NCBI GenBank assembly: GCA_030617485.1
Contig: JAUWVK010000058.1
Coordinates: 1 to 8,779 of the forward strand
Direction of reading: 5' to 3'
DNA: 8,779 nt
From: Gammaproteobacteria bacterium
GTDB taxonomy: Bacteria; Pseudomonadota; Gammaproteobacteria; SZUA-152
A program made the position numbers and the translations under genes. Positions 6,076 to 8,779 of this stretch are shown here, one piece after another. The notes below the pieces were generated by a model. That model was not told the DNA's origin. It did no database searches and saw only the letters and a list, made by a program, of their open reading frames with translations. Position 1 is the stretch's first letter; every line of letters starts with the position of its first letter.

Positions 6076-6633
6076 ATGAAAATTTGTATCGTTTCAGATA
6101 GCCACGATAATCGACGTTTGCTGGACATTGCCGTTAAGGATGCCAAGCAACGTGGCGCAGAAGCCATAATACACTGTGGTGATGTGGTTGCTCCTACAAC
6201 ACTTAAAGTGCTTCAAAAATACGGACTGCCGGTGCATGTGGTGCACGGCAATAACATCGGTGATCCTATGGCGACAGCACAACTGTCTCATGACCCGGAA
6301 AGTGTCGTTAATTATTATGGAATGGATGCTGGTATTGAATTAGCAGGAAAGAAAATTTTTATTGTGCATTATCCACACTATGCGCGTGCCATGGGTGTAA
6401 CGGGTGACTGGGATATGGTGTGCTGCGGTCATGATCATAGTGCCGAGATTGATCGTATTGAAACCATTAAAAAAACTGGATCGGTTTTTATTAATCCTGG
6501 TACCGTTGCAGGTGTAGGCGCCTCGCCGACTTACGTGATGGGAAATCTTGTTGATATGAGTTTTGAAATTATATCGGTGCCTGTTGATGCCAGCCTGGCG
6601 TACAACATGCCGCATGTGACAGCGCATACTTGA
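6076..6633 (+). CDS. YfcE/MJ0936-type metallophosphoesterase
   Basis: Calcineurin-like phosphoesterase of 185 residues, typical of the small YfcE family, whose studied members hydrolyse phosphodiesters with Mn or other divalent metals. Metal-site motifs in order: DSHD (8-11), GDVV (35-38), GNN (58-60), VHYPH (97-101, where the family usually has HG or GH) and GHDH (118-121, usually GHTH). FINPGTV (138-144) is the conserved C-terminal segment. The weak SD AAGAGA precedes the ATG by 6 bases. Lying 82 bases after ppa on the same strand with no terminator between, it is probably cotranscribed. Its natural substrate is unknown; a link to PPi or nucleotide metabolism is only suggested by location. 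No signal peptide, so cytoplasmic. Confidence 0.88.
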   Translation: MKICIVSDSHDNRRLLDIAVKDAKQRGAEAIIHCGDVVAPTTLKVLQKYGLPVHVVHGNNIGDPMATAQLSHDPESVVNYYGMDAGIELAGKKIFIVHYPHYARAMGVTGDWDMVCCGHDHSAEIDRIETIKKTGSVFINPGTVAGVGASPTYVMGNLVDMSFEIISVPVDASLAYNMPHVTAHT

Positions 6634-6649
6634 TTCGTAGTTCGTTAAC

Positions 6650-7090
6650 CTATTTTGCCGGTGTACTTTTTTGTACCCAGCGAGTTTTTTCGTTTACAGA
6701 TTCCTTCTTCCAAAACGGAGCTCTCGTTTTTAATTCTTCAATCAAATAACGACAGGCTGAAAATGATTCGCCGCGGTGTGCCGACCACACCGCCAGAAAT
6801 ACGATAGCATCGTCAGGCTTAATCTCACCGTAACGATGGATAATCAGCGTGTCGAGAAGTTCCCAACGTTCTATTGCTTCTTTCGAAATATCCTGTAGGT
6901 GTTTCTGAGTCATCTCCGGGTAGTGTTCGAGAGTCATGGCGCTGACTTCATTGCCTTCATTGAAATCACGCATCGTGCCAACAAAGACGGATGTTGCACC
7001 AAATTTACCGGCAAGTTCTGGGTGAGAATCCTGAAATTTCTGAATTTCCTGCCAAGGGTCGAATTCTTTTTCGCGTAATTCAACTAGCAT
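6650..7090 (-). CDS. moaE: Molybdopterin synthase catalytic subunit MoaE
   Basis: Large subunit of molybdopterin synthase, which transfers sulfur from MoaD thiocarboxylate to cyclic pyranopterin monophosphate. 146 residues from the ATG at 7090 (E. coli 150). Family segments: FVGTMRDFNEG (36-46), TLEHYPEMT (53-61), IHRYGEIKPDD (84-94), SAHRGESFSACRYLIEELK (103-121) and the active-site APFWKKE (124-130). K121 and K128 correspond to the E. coli catalytic Lys119 and Lys126. An in-frame GTG at 7099 would overlap moaD, but it lacks an SD. AGGTGG lies 5 bases before the ATG at 7090, which begins one base after the moaD stop (TAACATG), pointing to translational coupling. Convergent with the phosphoesterase gene, with 16 bases between stops and no clear terminator. 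Confidence 0.95.
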   Translation of the reverse strand: MLVELREKEFDPWQEIQKFQDSHPELAGKFGATSVFVGTMRDFNEGNEVSAMTLEHYPEMTQKHLQDISKEAIERWELLDTLIIHRYGEIKPDDAIVFLAVWSAHRGESFSACRYLIEELKTRAPFWKKESVNEKTRWVQKSTPAK

Positions 7091-7091
7091 G

Positions 7092-7325
7092 TTAGCCACC
7101 TGTCACGGGTGGGAAAAAGGCGACTTCGTCACCATCGGATATCGGTTGACCGACCTTGGCATATTCCATATTGATGGCAGTAAGGATATTGACAGGGAAT
7201 TCCTGGCCATTAGTGGCTATATTCCAGACATCGGCTGCAGTGGCTGCATCCGTGTAGTCTATTGTTACGGTGTCTTTGTTCAGGGTTTCGCGCAGGCTGG
7301 CGAAAAATTTTACGGTGATGGTCAT
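7092..7325 (-). CDS. moaD: Molybdopterin synthase sulfur-carrier subunit MoaD
   Basis: Small ubiquitin-fold subunit that carries sulfur as a C-terminal thiocarboxylate to MoaE. 77 residues (E. coli 81), starting MTITVKFFASLRETL and ending PPVTGG, the Gly-Gly tail required for adenylation and sulfur loading. The ATG at 7325 is chosen because GGAG lies 5 bases upstream and the protein then begins at the first beta strand. An earlier in-frame ATG at 7370 would add 15 unconserved residues and run through the putative promoter. It is followed by moaE with one base between, a two-gene unit divergent from moaC. Confidence 0.94.
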   Translation of the reverse strand: MTITVKFFASLRETLNKDTVTIDYTDAATAADVWNIATNGQEFPVNILTAINMEYAKVGQPISDGDEVAFFPPVTGG

Positions 7326-7337
7326 GGTTTCTCCAAG

Positions 7338-7350
7338 TATACTCAGTATA
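7338..7350. promoter_or_regulatory. Symmetric -10 palindrome between moaD and moaC
   Basis: TATACT-C-AGTATA, a perfect 13-bp palindrome that offers a TATACT -10 hexamer on each strand. Initiation 7 bases beyond each hexamer would start the moaDE transcript near 7338 leftward and the moaC transcript near 7350 rightward. -35 matches are weak on both sides. It could instead, or also, be an operator. Confidence 0.45.
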
Positions 7351-7409
7351 GCGTCATAGCACTTCGTCATCAGAAACGATTAGCCACAATATAACGACAG
7401 GATTTCGAT

Positions 7410-7898
7410 ATGAGTGAATTAACCCATTTTAATAAGGCCGGAGAAGCGCACATGGTGGATGTGGGCGATAAAGCCGTCACGCAGCGCGTTGCGGTGGCAG
7501 AGGGTTGTATTCGCATGCAGGCAGAGACGCTGAAGCTTATTGTGGATGGTTCTTTTGGCAAGGGTGATGTGTTGGGCATCGCACGAGTGGCGAGCATTAT
7601 GGCAGCTAAAAAAACCTCTGATCTGATACCGTTATGCCACCCGTTGGCAATTAGCAAAGTTGCTGTAGATTTTGAAATACAAGATGAACATAACGCCGTT
7701 GTTTGTCGTGTCACAGTACACACCAGCGGTCAGACGGGCGTAGAGATGGAAGCGTTAACTGCGGTGCAAATTGCATTACTCACCGTGTATGACATGTGTA
7801 AGGCGGTAGATCGCGGTATGACTATTACTGATGTGGGTTTGCTGGAAAAAAGCGGTGGTAAGTCAGGTTCCTGGAGTCGAGAAGCGCGTAAAGAGTAA
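7410..7898 (+). CDS. moaC: Cyclic pyranopterin monophosphate synthase MoaC
   Basis: Second enzyme of molybdenum cofactor synthesis, turning the MoaA product (3',8-cyclo-GTP) into cyclic pyranopterin monophosphate; cytoplasmic hexamer. 162 residues, normal length (E. coli 161). It has [11 protein letters not shown] (51-61), IPLCHPL (73-79), GVEMEAL (110-116) and [11 protein letters not shown] (127-137). D128 and K131 fall at the same numbers as the E. coli catalytic residues. The ATG has the partial SD AGGA 7 bases upstream. Divergent from moaDE across 84 bp; moaA and moaB are not in the window, so the pathway must be completed elsewhere. Its stop is separated by one base from that of the convergent DUF2461 gene, without a terminator. 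Confidence 0.96.
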   Translation: MSELTHFNKAGEAHMVDVGDKAVTQRVAVAEGCIRMQAETLKLIVDGSFGKGDVLGIARVASIMAAKKTSDLIPLCHPLAISKVAVDFEIQDEHNAVVCRVTVHTSGQTGVEMEALTAVQIALLTVYDMCKAVDRGMTITDVGLLEKSGGKSGSWSREARKE

Positions 7899-7899
7899 T

Positions 7900-8589
7900 T
7901 TAATCGAATCGTATCCCTAATGAGGCGCATAAAAAACGCATGTATTCCTCGGCGTTTTGAAACTGTGTGAGCGCATCATCCATAAAGCTGGAAGACAACA
8001 TGTCTTTTCTGGTTATTTCGTTAATGGCTATAAAGTCCTTTCGCTTTAAATCTTCCAGTAACGGATGATCTTTGGAATAACCCCGCGGGCCATTTTTTAG
8101 TGATTCACCTCCCAACATGAAACCGTTTTTAAAATGTTTGTCATCTCGAGCGGCAATCCACTTTTCACCTTTCTCAACAATTGCGTCGCGAATTTTCCCC
8201 AGTGCGGTTGAATCGGGCCGCCAGATGCCCGCCCCCAGAAAAAAATGACCATTTTGAATGTGAATGTAGTAACACGGTGAGTGGGCGTCTTTGCCTGCTT
8301 CATGGAGGAACTGAATACCAATATTGATTTTGTAGGGGGTTTTGTCTTTGCTGAAACGGACGTCACGGCGAATACGCTTTAATGAGCCGCCCATTTTCTT
8401 AGGGATGGCCAAAAAACGCGGCGAGATCAACTGGAGCCTGGGGGCGATGTCTTCAATAAAGGCGAGTGATGGGCCGCGGACGACATCTTCATAGACCTGT
8501 TTGTTTTCCTTGAACCACTCTCGTTTGTTGTTACTTTCGAGATCATTCAGGAATTTCAGTGTCGCAGTTGTGAAATATGGATTTGCCAT
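7900..8589 (-). CDS. DUF2461 (TIGR02453) family protein of unknown function
   Basis: 229 residues, the usual length of this widespread family, which has no established biochemical role. Recognised by the N-terminal segment with KREWFKENK (22-30), the basic block RIRRDVRFSKDKTPYK (72-87), which is the family's best conserved stretch, and GAGIWRPD (119-126) with a preceding YYIHI strand. There is no signal peptide or membrane segment, so it is probably cytoplasmic. ATG start with only a weak SD (AGG 5 bases upstream). Its stop lies one base from the moaC stop, so readthrough from each gene would be antisense to the other. Family membership is confident; function is unknown. Confidence 0.85.
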   Translation of the reverse strand: MANPYFTTATLKFLNDLESNNKREWFKENKQVYEDVVRGPSLAFIEDIAPRLQLISPRFLAIPKKMGGSLKRIRRDVRFSKDKTPYKINIGIQFLHEAGKDAHSPCYYIHIQNGHFFLGAGIWRPDSTALGKIRDAIVEKGEKWIAARDDKHFKNGFMLGGESLKNGPRGYSKDHPLLEDLKRKDFIAINEITRKDMLSSSFMDDALTQFQNAEEYMRFLCASLGIRFD

Positions 8590-8657
8590 GATTGCCTATC
8601 TTGTTTACATGAGAATGATGTGTTGAATCCAGCGCAACAGTCTGTAACCATCCGCGT

Positions 8658-8779
8658 ATGAGTTTATCTTTTACCAAAATGCATGGTCTGGGCAACGATT
8701 TTGTGGTGATTGATGCCATTGGCCAGACTGTGGATCTTACCCCGGATCAGATTCGTTTTATTGCGGATCGTCACCGGGG
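8658..8779 (+). CDS. dapF: Diaminopimelate epimerase, N-terminal part (runs off window)
   Basis: First 40 codons of DapF, which converts LL- to meso-diaminopimelate for lysine and peptidoglycan synthesis in the cytoplasm. The N-terminus matches the E. coli protein closely: KMHGLGNDF (residues 7-15), including the substrate-contacting Asn, then VVIDA and IADRHRG at the cut end. The catalytic cysteines lie beyond the window. ATG at 8658 is chosen because the family begins a few residues before KMHGLGNDF, but no clear SD precedes it. It is divergent from the DUF2461 gene with 68 bases between. The usual partner lysA is not directly upstream. Confidence 0.93.
   Translation, partial: MSLSFTKMHGLGNDFVVIDAIGQTVDLTPDQIRFIADRHR

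Noticed and set aside
6634..6680. Terminator between the phosphoesterase and moaE
   Set aside because: Only a 4-bp GTAC stem around a T run is present, and it lies within moaE coding sequence, too weak to call.
7326..7370. Longer MoaD starting at 7370
   Set aside because: The added 15 residues lie before the first conserved strand and run through the palindromic promoter. The ATG at 7325 has a good SD.
7089..7394. Plus-strand 101-codon frame opposite moaD
   Set aside because: It is antisense to a clear moaD ending in Gly-Gly; its translation has no recognisable domain.
7326..7409. Molybdenum cofactor riboswitch upstream of moaD or moaC
   Set aside because: The 84-bp gap is too short for it and shows none of its multi-helix structure.
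8601..8626. dapF promoter with TTGTTT as -35
   Set aside because: No acceptable -10 hexamer lies at a suitable distance.

Overview
The window looks like chromosomal DNA of a gammaproteobacterium, probably marine or aquatic. This is inferred from the close resemblance of the MoaC, MoaE, DapF and Ppa proteins to enterobacterial versions, from the methanotroph-like pyrophosphate-dependent phosphofructokinase, and from the moderate base composition. No species can be named from the sequence alone. It holds nine complete genes, the start of a tenth, and a probable gene nested inside the first. There are no tRNA or rRNA genes, IS elements, phage genes or CRISPR arrays.

Layout: adk (-) lies back to back with a pyrophosphate-dependent phosphofructokinase (+). 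That gene converges on the membrane pyrophosphatase hppA (-) across a strong bidirectional terminator. hppA is divergent from the soluble pyrophosphatase ppa (+), which is followed by a YfcE-type metallophosphoesterase (+). This converges on moaE-moaD (-), which is divergent from moaC (+). moaC converges, with 1 bp between stops, on a DUF2461 gene (-). That gene is divergent from dapF (+), which runs off the right edge. Two long non-coding stretches (1317-1690 and 5086-5444) are shared upstream regions of divergent pairs.

Functionally the left two thirds is a pyrophosphate/adenylate energy module. PPi-PFK uses PPi in place of ATP at the fructose-6-phosphate step. The membrane PPase stores PPi energy as an ion gradient, Ppa dissipates PPi as heat, and adenylate kinase recycles the AMP made by reactions that release PPi. 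The right part holds molybdopterin synthesis genes (moaC, moaD, moaE) with no moaA or moaB in the window.

The most unusual object is the adk gene. A normal 218-residue zinc-LID adenylate kinase continues in frame through a polar linker of about 70 residues into a histone-H1-like tail of 18 Lys/Arg-rich pentapeptides. An internal ATG (452-450) with a strong Shine-Dalgarno sits exactly where the basic tail begins. The locus may therefore make both a DNA- or RNA-binding Adk fusion and a free 103-residue H1-like protein. Other points of interest are a perfect 20-bp palindromic terminator upstream of ppa with no gene before it, a symmetric -10 palindrome between moaD and moaC, and a bulged 13-bp inverted repeat in the adk upstream region.
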